A stretch of DNA of 64,000 bases, taken from assembly GCA_964616465.1 (NCBI GenBank), contig CAZTTO010000006.1:1-64000 (forward strand). Direction: 5' to 3'. Numbering within the stretch: the stretch's first letter is position 1; each line of letters starts with the position of its first letter. The notes under the pieces are model-generated. The model searched no databases. It was given only the letters and a program-made list of their open reading frames with translations, and was not told the origin of the DNA. The position numbers and the translations under genes are program-made. Positions 42,266 to 51,194 of this stretch are shown here, one piece after another. The stretch is from JAFLBI01 sp964616465 (lineage in GTDB: Bacteria; Bacteroidota; Bacteroidia; Chitinophagales; Chitinophagaceae).

Positions 42266-42730
42266 TTATAGCCAAAATTTAACAGGATAGACTTCGCAGA
42301 AATTTCGTTTTGATTCCTCATGAACGAAATTCGCTAATGCTGCTTCATCAGCCCAACGCTCTAATTGAACAAACAACACCCTGTCCTCAAATCGAATATG
42401 ATCCTTCAAGGCAATAGAAAACTGTTCTATCAATTCATAAGTGGGTTGATGCTGGATTTCTGCAACCAAATTTTTTAATTGCATATGATCATGCAACATT
42501 TTCTCTATGCCAGCTTTCAAATCTGGGTGCTCAAGCAATAAAACTGTAGCCTTTTCTTCTATTGTAAAATGTGGGATAAGCGACGACTGAAAAAATTGAA
42601 CACAAAAATCTTGTAAATGATGAAGTCCAGCCTTTTTTCGAACTCCTTTTTCTAATAACAGAGCAGCCATTAGTCCTTCGTGGTGATCACGGGCCAATGG
42701 CTGCAAAGAAACATGTCGCTTGATAGGCAT
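42266..42730 (-). CDS. Hemerythrin-domain protein
   Basis: A 154-aa four-helix protein with the iron-ligand pattern of hemerythrins (DHHEGL; HFTIEEK; HDHMQLK; HIRFEDRVLF). It should bind a di-iron centre and hence oxygen, nitric oxide or reactive oxygen species. Its start shares one base with the tpiA stop, so translation is coupled. Position in an operon with the Kef pair suggests a stress role. This is inference. Confidence 0.85.
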   Translation of the reverse strand: MPIKRHVSLQPLARDHHEGLMAALLLEKGVRKKAGLHHLQDFCVQFFQSSLIPHFTIEEKATVLLLEHPDLKAGIEKMLHDHMQLKNLVAEIQHQPTYELIEQFSIALKDHIRFEDRVLFVQLERWADEAALANFVHEESKRNFCEVYPVKFWL

Positions 42731-43494
42731 TATGAGAGTGACTGAATAATTTGAATGAATTCATCTGCATTTAATGAAGCACCACCAACAAGACCGCCAT
42801 CTACATCTGACTGTGCAAATAATCCAGCAGCATTGCTTCCTTTTACGCTTCCACCATAAAGGATAGTTATTTCATTGGCTAAGTCATTTCCATATTGAAC
42901 AGCAAGTGAGGATCTAATAAAAGCGTGCATCTCTTGCGCTTGTTCATCAGATGCCGTTCTGCCTGTACCAATAGCCCATATTGGTTCATAAGCAATTACA
43001 ACCTGCATTAACTGCTCGGATGATAAATGATACAGTGATTCTTTCAATTGCTCTGCAACATACTCGTTTTGGGTATTTGCTTCACGAATGGCAAGGGGTT
43101 CGCCACAACAGAATACTGGCGTAAGCTCATTTTCTAATGCAATGTTTACTTTTTGCGCGAGCATGTCATTGGTTTCAGAGAAATACTCTCTTCTTTCAGA
43201 GTGACCAATTAATACTGCATCTACATTCATAGATGAAAGCATAGGTGCAGATACTTCACCAGTAAATGCTCCCTTTGCTTGGGTATAGCAGTTTTGGGCA
43301 GCTACCATAAATCCATGCTTTTTACCCAAGTATTCCTTTGCAAGTAATAAATAAGGAAAGGGTACAGATATAATGACTTTATTGTGATTAAGTAATGTTG
43401 ATGAATCGAATTCAGCCAATTTGCTCAATAAGTTTTTTGCCTCGTCTAATGTGGCATTCATTTTCCAGTTTGCTGCAGCTATTTGTAAACGCAT
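42730..43494 (-). CDS. tpiA: Triosephosphate isomerase
   Basis: A 254-aa TIM barrel with the catalytic lysine in AANWKMN, histidine in IGHSERREYF, glutamate in IAYEPIWAIGTGRTA and the phosphate loop LYGGSVKGSNA. All catalytic residues and the length are standard. It interconverts dihydroxyacetone phosphate and glyceraldehyde 3-phosphate. It starts 9 nt after the GlmU-like gene. Confidence 0.97.
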   Translation of the reverse strand: MRLQIAAANWKMNATLDEAKNLLSKLAEFDSSTLLNHNKVIISVPFPYLLLAKEYLGKKHGFMVAAQNCYTQAKGAFTGEVSAPMLSSMNVDAVLIGHSERREYFSETNDMLAQKVNIALENELTPVFCCGEPLAIREANTQNEYVAEQLKESLYHLSSEQLMQVVIAYEPIWAIGTGRTASDEQAQEMHAFIRSSLAVQYGNDLANEITILYGGSVKGSNAAGLFAQSDVDGGLVGGASLNADEFIQIIQSLS

Positions 43495-43503
43495 ACGATT
43501 GAT

Positions 43504-44652
43504 TTATAAATTTTGATAAAGATAGTTCAGAATATTTTTTTCATGTTCGGTTAGGCTTTGATTTTTTAATTGCTTCCAATTTTGAATATCACTCATAGCT
43601 TTTTCTAATTGGTATTTTTCTCCTTGTGTCCCCCATGAAAAATCAGGAAAATATTTTGGGGTGAGTCCTTGTCCAAATGCATGCGCCGAAATTCCAATCA
43701 CCGATCCAGTATTGATGGAAGTATTGATAGCTGTTCTGCTGTAATTGCCCATCACTACCCCGCATTTGTTTCCAACGGGTTCATATTTATGTAAAGCATT
43801 TACCCACATATGAATAAGTCCAGCAGTATTTTTTAAGTTGCTATTGCTCGTACCTGCTCCAAAATTGCACCACTCCCCTACATAACTATCACCTAAATAG
43901 CCATCGTGGGCTTTATTGGAGTAGCCTTGTAAAATAGCATTTTTTACTTCGCCTCCTAAACTACACCAGGGGCCTGTTGTTGTGGCCCCATAAACAACTG
44001 TCCTCATTTTTACCACAGAATGTTCGCCCAAAGCAAAAGGCCCTCTAATACAAGCGCCTTCCCAAATTTCAGCGTTTGCTCCAATATATACTGGTCCTTT
44101 TTCGACATTAATGATAGCATGTTCAATAACTGCGCCTGGACAAATATGAATTTGATCGGGTGTACCAATTAATGTAACATGTTCGGGAAGCTCAGCAGAA
44201 ACCATTTCTTGCTTCACCCACTGAAACTGCATTCTTAACACTGCGTCATTAAGTTGGAAGGTTTGCCATGGCCTCAGCAATATCCTTGCAGTTTTCAAAT
44301 CGTTGCATAGAGTCATCGAAATGCTTTCAATTTGAAAATCGCCTTCAATACAATAAGCTAGAAGTGTTTCTCCTATGCGTAAACCTTCTCCGGGTTGCAA
44401 GTTGCATACCATGTCGGCATGCGCTGGCTCAGGCATCCAATTAGCCCTTATATAGGTACAGATGCCATCAAAATTTTGATGACCATCAGCATGAAGAAAA
44501 GCACGCTTCTTCAATACAATTTCTTCACCAAGTAAATGTTCCCACCACTCCTTAAAAGAAAAGATTCCCCATCGTATAGTTGCAACAGCATCAGTAGCTG
44601 CAAGTGGATATAGTAAATCGGCTTCGGGAGGATCAAATAAGATATAGGTCAT
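43504..44652 (-). CDS. GlmU-family putative sugar nucleotidyltransferase
   Basis: A 382-aa protein with a degenerate N-terminal nucleotidyltransferase region and a C-terminal left-handed beta helix of hexapeptide repeats (from about residue 170: GAVIEHAIINVEKGPVYIGANAEIWEGACIRG). The usual GXGTRM activation loop is absent, so transferase activity is doubtful. Bacteroidota have such proteins beside tpiA. A role as acyltransferase or scaffold is possible. It is the second gene of the operon, 33 nt after the isoprenoid-synthase-like gene. Confidence 0.75.
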   Translation of the reverse strand: MTYILFDPPEADLLYPLAATDAVATIRWGIFSFKEWWEHLLGEEIVLKKRAFLHADGHQNFDGICTYIRANWMPEPAHADMVCNLQPGEGLRIGETLLAYCIEGDFQIESISMTLCNDLKTARILLRPWQTFQLNDAVLRMQFQWVKQEMVSAELPEHVTLIGTPDQIHICPGAVIEHAIINVEKGPVYIGANAEIWEGACIRGPFALGEHSVVKMRTVVYGATTTGPWCSLGGEVKNAILQGYSNKAHDGYLGDSYVGEWCNFGAGTSNSNLKNTAGLIHMWVNALHKYEPVGNKCGVVMGNYSRTAINTSINTGSVIGISAHAFGQGLTPKYFPDFSWGTQGEKYQLEKAMSDIQNWKQLKNQSLTEHEKNILNYLYQNL

Positions 44653-44685
44653 GCTATAAAAATACTAGGTTTAATTGGATTTAGC

Positions 44686-45711
44686 TTACATAGATGCCAT
44701 CTGATGTGTGAGTCGTAAGCCTTTCCATAGATTTTTCCAGAGCTCCATATCAATAATCAGTTCCTTCCTAGAGTATGTTGTCCAAGGCTGTAATTGCCCA
44801 TCTCTTTTTTCGAGTGCTTCAAACTGATCTAGAGCAATTTTACCAAACCCTGCAATGCACATTAAGTGAATTCTACAAATTTCTTTATCTGTTTGTGGAA
44901 CTGGAATTTGATGAAGCAACAACTTTATTTCATTAGTCCACTTAGTGTGCAACAATCGTACATCCTCTACCCGATTCATAAGTATAGGCAAAGTATACAT
45001 ACCTTCTCGACTGTCTTTAAATACATCATACAAGTCGTTTGTAAGTTGAATTAAAGCACCTAATCGAAACCACAGTTGTCTAATTTCAGGACTAGATGAA
45101 TCATCCAAATAAAAGGCACATAACTCAACCGAATACCCACCTTTTCTTTCAGTGATACTGACCAATTCATCCCAACTAATAGAAGCATCCATTTGTTGAA
45201 TTGAATCTTGTTGCGCATGAAACACTTGGTGAGCAACTTCCATGTAAGCTTCCTGATCATTAACTCTTTTTAAAAGCCACTGATGGGCATATTGAAAAAC
45301 GGCTTCATCAAAATTATTCGCGTTATAAGTTAAAGGAGAAAATGAGAGTGCTCTTAACTGTTCAATTGAAAGTGATTTTTGATCCCAGAAATTGTCAAAC
45401 AATGAACTACAAATGAAATAATGTAGAAATCTTTCTTCTTCAACCTGAGTTGTAGTAGTACCTCTTAAAGAGGCGAAAGCATCGCAAACGGCAGGTATAT
45501 ATATTGCCTGGCTATTATATATTTTGTAAAATGTTGAGTGATCAAACTTCCCCTTCCATTGCTTTTCAATTTCATTCAGTTTATGTTGAGATCGTTTCGC
45601 AATACGTTTTCTTTGAATAAGAATACGGACAGCAGTATAAACAATTCTAACAATAAACTTAATTGAGTACAGCATCTTGGGGGCAAAATACAAAAGAAGG
45701 ATCATTGACAT
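44686..45711 (-). CDS. Class I isoprenoid-synthase-like protein (squalene/phytoene synthase type)
   Basis: A 341-aa mostly helical protein with two aspartate-rich motifs of class I isoprenoid synthases: D106-NFW-D110 in SSLFDNFWDQK, and N225-D-L-Y-D-V-F-K-D233 followed by SREGMYTLP. The second motif, with its LP after a charged loop, closely matches the second motif of squalene/phytoene synthases. The N-terminus has a short hydrophobic stretch that could associate with membrane. It is divergent and the substrate is unknown. The frame reaches a TTG at 45750, but ATG 45711 is the first normal start. Confidence 0.65.
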   Translation of the reverse strand: MSMILLLYFAPKMLYSIKFIVRIVYTAVRILIQRKRIAKRSQHKLNEIEKQWKGKFDHSTFYKIYNSQAIYIPAVCDAFASLRGTTTTQVEEERFLHYFICSSLFDNFWDQKSLSIEQLRALSFSPLTYNANNFDEAVFQYAHQWLLKRVNDQEAYMEVAHQVFHAQQDSIQQMDASISWDELVSITERKGGYSVELCAFYLDDSSSPEIRQLWFRLGALIQLTNDLYDVFKDSREGMYTLPILMNRVEDVRLLHTKWTNEIKLLLHQIPVPQTDKEICRIHLMCIAGFGKIALDQFEALEKRDGQLQPWTTYSRKELIIDMELWKNLWKGLRLTHQMASM

Positions 45712-45900
45712 CGTAGATTTCAATGAATGAGGGTTCCTGTAAGTCAACAATCATGTGATTATTAAGCAGATAAATAGTATGTAATTAGCCACGAATAAGC
45801 AATTGAAACTTGTTTATTAACATTACATTCATCTAAAAACAAGTTGTCAAAAACATTATCTCCCTTCAAAGATGTAACTTGCGCACCTAAAAATCGCTAT

Positions 45901-47532
45901 ATGAATATTGGCACTTTTAATTATCCTTTACCGGCCAATGAGCCTGTATTATCGTATGCTCCTGGATCTCCAGAAAAAATTGCTCTTAAGAAAACACTTG
46001 CTGAGCTAAAGAAAAAACCTATTGAAATTCCTATGTATATTGGGAATAAGAAAGTAAAATCTGGTAAAAAAGTAGCCATTCATCCTCCTCACGAAAAGAA
46101 GCATATATTAGGATATTTTCATGCAGGTGATGAAAAACATATGGTACAAGCCATAGATGCTGCCTTAAAAGCCAAAGAAGCTTGGGCTGCAATGCCTTGG
46201 GAAGAAAGAGCAGGCATCTTTTTAAAAGCAGCAGATCTTATTGCAACAAAATACAGGTTCCATATGAATGGAACGACTATGTTGGGACAAAGTAAAAATG
46301 CTTATCAAGCAGAAATTGATAGCGCTTGTGAAATCATAGATTTTCTTCGTTTTAATGTTCATTTCTTAAGTGAAATTTATCGCCAACAACCCGTTTCTAG
46401 TCCGGGTATGCATAACCGCATGGAATGGCGTCCGCTAGAAGGATTTGTATTGGCTGTTACACCATTCAACTTTACGGCTATTGGTGGCAACTTACCAACC
46501 TCTGCTGCTATGTGCGGCAACGTGGTTGTTTGGAAGCCAGCTAATACACAAATTTATTCAGCACAGATGTTCATGCGCATTTTACAAGAAGCTGGTTTAC
46601 CTGATGGAGTAATTAATTTGGTGTATGTGGATGGTCCAACTGTAGGTAAAGTTTGTTTCAGTCACCGCGACTTTGCTGGTGTGCATTTTACTGGTTCTAC
46701 AGGTGTGTTCAACCATATGTGGAAGACCATTGGAGAAAACATGAAATTGTATAAAAGCTATCCAAGAATTGTTGGTGAAACAGGTGGAAAGGATTTTGTG
46801 ATGGTACATCCTTCTGCAGATGTTGATACTGTAGTGACTGCATTAGCAAGAGGTGCTTTTGAATTCCAGGGACAAAAATGTTCAGCCGCTTCAAGAGCAT
46901 ATTTACCTTCAAACATTGCTGAAGCAGTCAAAACGAAATTAGTTGCTGCAATTGCATCTATGAAAATGGGTACTGTTGAAGATTTCACCAATTTCATTAA
47001 TGCTGTGATTGACGAAAAAGCATTCAAGAGTATCACTGCTTATATTGAAACTGCTAAGAAAGATAAAAAGGCAAAAATACTTGCAGGCGGACAATACAGC
47101 TCTGCTGAGGGATATTTCATTCAGCCTACCTTGATAGAAGCAAAGGATCCAAAATTTGTAACCATGTGCGAAGAAATTTTTGGGCCAGTGCTAACCATTT
47201 ATGTGTATGATGAAAATAAGTTTGAGCAAACATTGGATTTGGTTGATCAAACTTCACCTTACGCATTAACTGGTTCAATTATTTCGCAAGATCGTCAAGC
47301 GATTGCTTTAGCAACCAGAAAACTTCAAAATGCTGCTGGGAACTTCTATATCAATGATAAGCCAACAGGGGCAGTTGTAGGACAGCAACCATTTGGAGGT
47401 GCAAGAGCCAGCGGAACGAACGATAAAGCTGGTTCTATGTTGAATTTATACAGATGGTTAAGTGCAAGAACAATTAAGGAAACCTTCAATCCTCCAACAC
47501 ATTACGGTTATCCATTTATGCAAGAAGCATAA
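45901..47532 (+). CDS. pruA: L-glutamate gamma-semialdehyde (P5C) dehydrogenase
   Basis: A 543-aa aldehyde dehydrogenase of the P5C type: the start MNIGTFNYPLPANEPVLSYA is that of Bacteroidota PruA. The motifs are TPFNFTAI, FTGSTGVFNHMWK, the general-base glutamate in VGETGGKDFV and the catalytic cysteine in EFQGQKCSAASRAY. It oxidises glutamate-gamma-semialdehyde to glutamate in proline breakdown. The frame extends 19 codons upstream but without family match, so ATG 45901 is used. No proline dehydrogenase gene is adjacent. Confidence 0.95.
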   Translation: MNIGTFNYPLPANEPVLSYAPGSPEKIALKKTLAELKKKPIEIPMYIGNKKVKSGKKVAIHPPHEKKHILGYFHAGDEKHMVQAIDAALKAKEAWAAMPWEERAGIFLKAADLIATKYRFHMNGTTMLGQSKNAYQAEIDSACEIIDFLRFNVHFLSEIYRQQPVSSPGMHNRMEWRPLEGFVLAVTPFNFTAIGGNLPTSAAMCGNVVVWKPANTQIYSAQMFMRILQEAGLPDGVINLVYVDGPTVGKVCFSHRDFAGVHFTGSTGVFNHMWKTIGENMKLYKSYPRIVGETGGKDFVMVHPSADVDTVVTALARGAFEFQGQKCSAASRAYLPSNIAEAVKTKLVAAIASMKMGTVEDFTNFINAVIDEKAFKSITAYIETAKKDKKAKILAGGQYSSAEGYFIQPTLIEAKDPKFVTMCEEIFGPVLTIYVYDENKFEQTLDLVDQTSPYALTGSIISQDRQAIALATRKLQNAAGNFYINDKPTGAVVGQQPFGGARASGTNDKAGSMLNLYRWLSARTIKETFNPPTHYGYPFMQEA

Positions 47533-47556
47533 TGGTATGGAATGCTATAAAATAGA

Positions 47557-47586
47557 AAGTCCCGATAGAAATCGGGACTTTTTTTT
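47557..47586 (+). terminator. Rho-independent terminator after pruA
   Basis: AAGTCCCGAT pairs perfectly with ATCGGGACTT around an AGAA loop and is followed by at least six T. It also lies at the 3' side of the convergent fasciclin gene. Confidence 0.95.
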
Positions 47587-47627
47587 CGACACACACAAAC
47601 TACATGATAAGAATCATGCATGAAAAC

Positions 47628-48131
47628 TTATTTAGGTAATACAACAGTGTCAATTACGTGAATTACACCATTACCAGCTTTTAAATCGGTTGCTACTACT
47701 GTAGACACACCACCATTTTCATCGGTTAAGATTACTTTACCATCCTTCAAAGACGCTGTTAAACTTCCACCACTTACAGTTTTTACAACTGCTTTACCTT
47801 TACCTGACTGAATTGCTTTTACAACTGCTGCAGCATCCAAATTTCCAGCTACAACATGATAAGTCAACACTTTTGCTAAAGCTGCTTTGTTTTCAGGCTT
47901 TAATAAAGTTTCAACTGTACCTGCAGGTAGTTTAGCAAATGCATTGTTTACTGGTGCAAAAACAGTGAATGGACCAGCACCTTGTAATGTTTCAACCAAT
48001 CCAGCTGCTTTAACTGCTGCTACTAATGTGCTATGGTCTTTTGAACCAACTGCAATGTCAACAACTGTGTTTTGAGCTTGAGCTGCTAATGCAAACATGC
48101 CAGCAACCAATGAGAATAAAATCTTTTTCAT
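47628..48131 (-). CDS. Secreted fasciclin (FAS1) domain protein
   Basis: A 167-aa protein with a signal peptide (ILFSLVAGMFALAAQAQ) and one FAS1 domain: STLVAAVKAAGLVETLQGAGPFTVFAPVNNAF, LAKVLTYHVVAGNLDA and a VIHVIDTVVLP closing strand. FAS1 proteins serve in adhesion or as envelope components. Low-complexity Ala/Val/Lys composition is typical of short bacterial FAS1 proteins. It is transcribed alone. Confidence 0.93.
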   Translation of the reverse strand: MKKILFSLVAGMFALAAQAQNTVVDIAVGSKDHSTLVAAVKAAGLVETLQGAGPFTVFAPVNNAFAKLPAGTVETLLKPENKAALAKVLTYHVVAGNLDAAAVVKAIQSGKGKAVVKTVSGGSLTASLKDGKVILTDENGGVSTVVATDLKAGNGVIHVIDTVVLPK

Positions 48132-48351
48132 TGTATAAATTATTTGAATGTCTAACCAGATTGAGGAACTTTCAGTTCAACCGTTCATCACATAATCTCA
48201 TTTGATAACAATTATTTTAGAAACGTTCAATCATTCTACGCATAGCATCTTAATGATTAAACAGATTGAATGAAGGTTCATTACAGTTAATAATTTCAAT
48301 CCATCTTTAGAACAGTTTGCTTATCTGTTTGTATTATTTAAAAATCCATGT

Positions 48352-48867
48352 ATGGCTTATCCAAATATTAAATTAATAGAAGCTCTAAGAATTACTGCAC
48401 AGCGTTTGAAAGATGGGGCTCCCTATGCTTGGGGAAACCATGGCACTTGTAATTGCGGCAACCTAGTTCAAGTAGTTGCAGGTTATACAAAAGAAGAGGT
48501 CTTGAAATATGCGCATACTGGTATTGGAGAATGGACTGAACTGGCTATGGAATATTGTGGGGTTACAAAAGCACCTGCGGATTTACTGATCAGCAAATTG
48601 GAAGAGGTGGGTTTAACTCCCTCAGATATTCATAATCTTGAGTACCTAGAAGATCGAGATGTATTAGATAGACTGCCAGGTGGTTTTAGATGGTTGAGTA
48701 GGAATGTGAAAGAGGATGTGGTGGTTTATTTTGAAACCTTTGCCCAGTATTTAGAGGATCGTTTACCAGATACGGTGGTAATGCGAATGGACAAACTAAT
48801 GCAAGAAACTGAAGCTATTGCCGCTAATACCCCCAAAGAAGACGATGCAGCCGCGGTTTTGGTGTGA
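48352..48867 (+). CDS. Conserved Bacteroidota protein of unknown function
   Basis: A 171-aa soluble protein with no signal or membrane helix. The N-terminal half has a conserved-looking WGNHGTCNCGNLVQVV segment with two cysteines (C-x-C) and further Cys in AMEYCGV. It reads as a helical metal-binding protein, but I cannot name a family. Similar proteins with the pattern YPN.KLIEALR.TA appear typical of Bacteroidota. A strong terminator follows, so it is a single-gene unit. Confidence 0.65.
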   Translation: MAYPNIKLIEALRITAQRLKDGAPYAWGNHGTCNCGNLVQVVAGYTKEEVLKYAHTGIGEWTELAMEYCGVTKAPADLLISKLEEVGLTPSDIHNLEYLEDRDVLDRLPGGFRWLSRNVKEDVVVYFETFAQYLEDRLPDTVVMRMDKLMQETEAIAANTPKEDDAAAVLV

Positions 48868-48900
48868 ATGGCCCAATTGTCTGAAAACTAATTATCCACA

Positions 48901-48944
48901 AAGCCGAAGACCTATCTAAATAAGGTTTTCGGCTTCTTTTTTTA
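48901..48944 (+). terminator. Rho-independent terminator upstream of pdhA
   Basis: AAGCCGAAGACCT (48901-48913) pairs with AGGTTTTCGGCTT (48923-48935) with one mismatch, followed by a run of seven T. Confidence 0.93.
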
Positions 48945-48957
48945 GTCGAATTAACAC

Positions 48958-48965
48958 TATATTTG
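48958..48965 (+). promoter_or_regulatory. TAnnTTTG promoter box of pdhA
   Basis: TATATTTG ends 18 nt before the GTG at 48984. An in-frame TTG (48963) that would extend the protein lies inside this box, which decides for the GTG start. Confidence 0.6.
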
Positions 48966-48983
48966 CCCACCAAATTTTTATCA

Positions 48984-49979
48984 GTGAGTACAAAATTCAC
49001 CAAAGAAACCTACCTATACTGGTACGAGCTCATGCAATTGATTCGTCAATTTGAGCTCAAAGCCGAGGAAATGTATAAAATGGCAGGAAAAATTAGAGGT
49101 TTTTTCCATGCTTATGTTGGACAGGAAGCTATAGCAGCTGGATGTATGACAGCTACTCGCCATGAAGATCCTTTTATTACAGCTTACCGCGACCACGGTT
49201 GGGCCTTAGCTAAAGGCACTTCTGCAAATGCTTGTATGGCCGAATTATACGGTAAAGCTACTGGATGTGCTAAAGGAAAAGGAGGCAGCATGCACTTTTT
49301 TGATGTGAAAAATCATTTTTATGGCGGTCATGGTATTGTAGGTGCCCAAATTGGAACAGGTGCTGGCTTGGCATTTGCAGAGAAATACATGGGTAACGAT
49401 AACGTGGTACTTACATTTTTTGGGGACGGCGCTGCTCGTCAAGGTATGTTGCACGAAGTATTCAACCTTGCTATGTTGTGGAAGCTGCCAGTAATTTTCA
49501 TCTGCGAAAACAATAACTACGCTATGGGTACTTCAGTTCAGCGTACCTCTAACGTAATTGATATCTATAAATTAGCAGATGCATACGAAATGCCTGCTGA
49601 TATGATTGATGGTATGTCACCAGAAGCTGTTCATGAAGGAGTTGCACGTGCTGTTAAGCGCGCTCGTGAAGGTGGTGGGCCTACTCTATTAGAAATGAAG
49701 ACCTACCGTTACAAAGGTCACTCAGTATCTGATCCGCAGAAATATAGAACTAAGGAAGAAGTTGAAGAATACAAAAACCAAGATCCTCTTGTACAAGTTT
49801 CTAAAACTATCTTAGAAAATCAATTTGCAACAGAAGCTGAATTACAAGCCATTGATGCAAAAATTGATGCCATTGTTCAAGAATCTGTTCGCTTTGCCGA
49901 AGAAAGCCCATGGCCAGATGATAGCGAAGTATTGAAAGATGTATACATCGATCAGAATTATCCATTTATTACCGATTAA
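48984..49979 (+). CDS. pdhA: Pyruvate dehydrogenase E1 component, alpha subunit
   Basis: A 331-aa thiamine-diphosphate enzyme subunit with the TPP motif GDGAARQGMLHEVFNLAMLWKLPVIFICENNN split here as GDGAARQG and ICENN. The phosphorylation-loop-like segment YKGHSVSDPQKYR and GKGGSMHFFD are also present. It decarboxylates pyruvate and passes acetyl to E2. The beta and E2/E3 genes are not adjacent. A GTG start at 48984 is chosen because the alternative TTG falls in the promoter box. Confidence 0.95.
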   Translation: MSTKFTKETYLYWYELMQLIRQFELKAEEMYKMAGKIRGFFHAYVGQEAIAAGCMTATRHEDPFITAYRDHGWALAKGTSANACMAELYGKATGCAKGKGGSMHFFDVKNHFYGGHGIVGAQIGTGAGLAFAEKYMGNDNVVLTFFGDGAARQGMLHEVFNLAMLWKLPVIFICENNNYAMGTSVQRTSNVIDIYKLADAYEMPADMIDGMSPEAVHEGVARAVKRAREGGGPTLLEMKTYRYKGHSVSDPQKYRTKEEVEEYKNQDPLVQVSKTILENQFATEAELQAIDAKIDAIVQESVRFAEESPWPDDSEVLKDVYIDQNYPFITD

Positions 49980-49999
49980 TTTTAGACAACTACAAGTAT

Positions 50000-50695
50000 A
50001 TGAGTGAAAAGCAACCGCAAGCTCCGGTAGAGCAACAAGATGTATTATTTCGTTTGCAACAGTTCTGGCAAAAAAATCAAAAAAGTTTACTAATTGGTAT
50101 TGTTGCTGTTGTTGTAGCAGTAGGTGGATACTGGGCTTATGGCGAATATTTGGTAAAGCCTAAAGAAGAAAAAGCAGCAGATGCAATTTATAAAGCACAA
50201 CAATATTTTGCTCAAGACTCTCTTAGAAAAGCACTTGATGGTGACGGTAGTGCGAAAGGTTTCTTATATGTGATTAAAGAATTCAGCGGCACCAAAACAG
50301 CAAATCTAGCGAAGTACTATGCAGGCTTGTGTCATTTGAAATTGGGAGAATTCGATAAAGCTATTCAGCAACTAAAAGACTTTTCTACCGATTCTAAGTT
50401 AATTCAACTCATGGCCTACGGAGCTTTGGGTGATGCATTAGCTGAAGCTGATAAAAAGAAAGAAGCTGTTGATGCATATAAGAAAGCTGCTAGCACTTTC
50501 CCTGAAGACGAATACAATAGTGCTGAATATCTTTTTAGAGCAGCAATGTTATTAGAAGTATTGGGCGATAATAAGCAGGCACTTGCTTTACACAAAGAAG
50601 TAAAAGAAAAGTATCCTAAAACGGATAAGGGCATTCAGGCCGATAAATATATTTATCGCTTAAGTGTTGAACCAAACGAATTTAGCGTAAAGTAA
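50000..50695 (+). CDS. Membrane-anchored TPR protein (YfgM-like)
   Basis: A 231-aa protein with a single N-terminal membrane helix (about 30-50, LLIGIVAVVVAVGGYWAYG) and a C-terminal set of about four tetratricopeptide repeats (ANLAKYYAGLCHLKLGEFDKAIQQL; YGALGDALAEADKKKEAVDAYKKA; EYLFRAAMLLEVLGDNKQAL). This is the layout of YfgM-like proteins that assist the Sec translocon periplasmic chaperones. It is followed 1 nt later by ribH. Confidence 0.85.
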   Translation: MSEKQPQAPVEQQDVLFRLQQFWQKNQKSLLIGIVAVVVAVGGYWAYGEYLVKPKEEKAADAIYKAQQYFAQDSLRKALDGDGSAKGFLYVIKEFSGTKTANLAKYYAGLCHLKLGEFDKAIQQLKDFSTDSKLIQLMAYGALGDALAEADKKKEAVDAYKKAASTFPEDEYNSAEYLFRAAMLLEVLGDNKQALALHKEVKEKYPKTDKGIQADKYIYRLSVEPNEFSVK

Positions 50696-50696
50696 T

Positions 50697-51194
50697 ATGG
50701 CGAGTCAAGGAAACGAACAACTCTTCAAAGGCATCCCCAATTTACAGGATGCCTTTGTTGTTATCATTAAAACTGCATGGAATGCCAAGTGGGTCGATGC
50801 TATGGAAAAATCATGCAAGAAAGTTTTAAAAGCAAATGGCGTTAAATCAATCAGCATTGCTGTTCCAGGCGCTGTAGAAATTCCTTTTGCTATTAAACAA
50901 CACTATTCCTACACTCAAGGTAAAAATATCCCTGATGCATATATTGCTCTTGGAACAGTCATTCAAGGCGATACACCGCATTTTGATTATGTATGCAAAT
51001 ACGCAACGGAAGGTATTCTTCAATTAAACCTATCAATGGATGTTCCAACTATAATGGGGATCCTAACGGTGAATAATGAAGAGCAGGTGAAGGAACGTGT
51101 GGGCGGTAAACATGGAAACAAAGGAGAAGAATTTGCATTAACGGCCTTGCAAATGGTTGCTATGAATAGAAAAATGATTGCTGGATGGAAGTAG
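50697..51194 (+). CDS. ribH: 6,7-dimethyl-8-ribityllumazine synthase
   Basis: A 165-aa lumazine synthase: IKTAWNAKWVDAMEKSC, VPGAVEIPFAIK, ALGTVIQGDTPHFDYVCKYATEGI with the catalytic histidine, and the NEEQVKERVGGKHGNKGEEFA end. It condenses 5-amino-6-ribitylamino-uracil with dihydroxybutanone phosphate in riboflavin synthesis and forms an icosahedral or pentameric shell. It overlaps the LutA-like gene by 10 nt. Confidence 0.96.
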   Translation: MASQGNEQLFKGIPNLQDAFVVIIKTAWNAKWVDAMEKSCKKVLKANGVKSISIAVPGAVEIPFAIKQHYSYTQGKNIPDAYIALGTVIQGDTPHFDYVCKYATEGILQLNLSMDVPTIMGILTVNNEEQVKERVGGKHGNKGEEFALTALQMVAMNRKMIAGWK

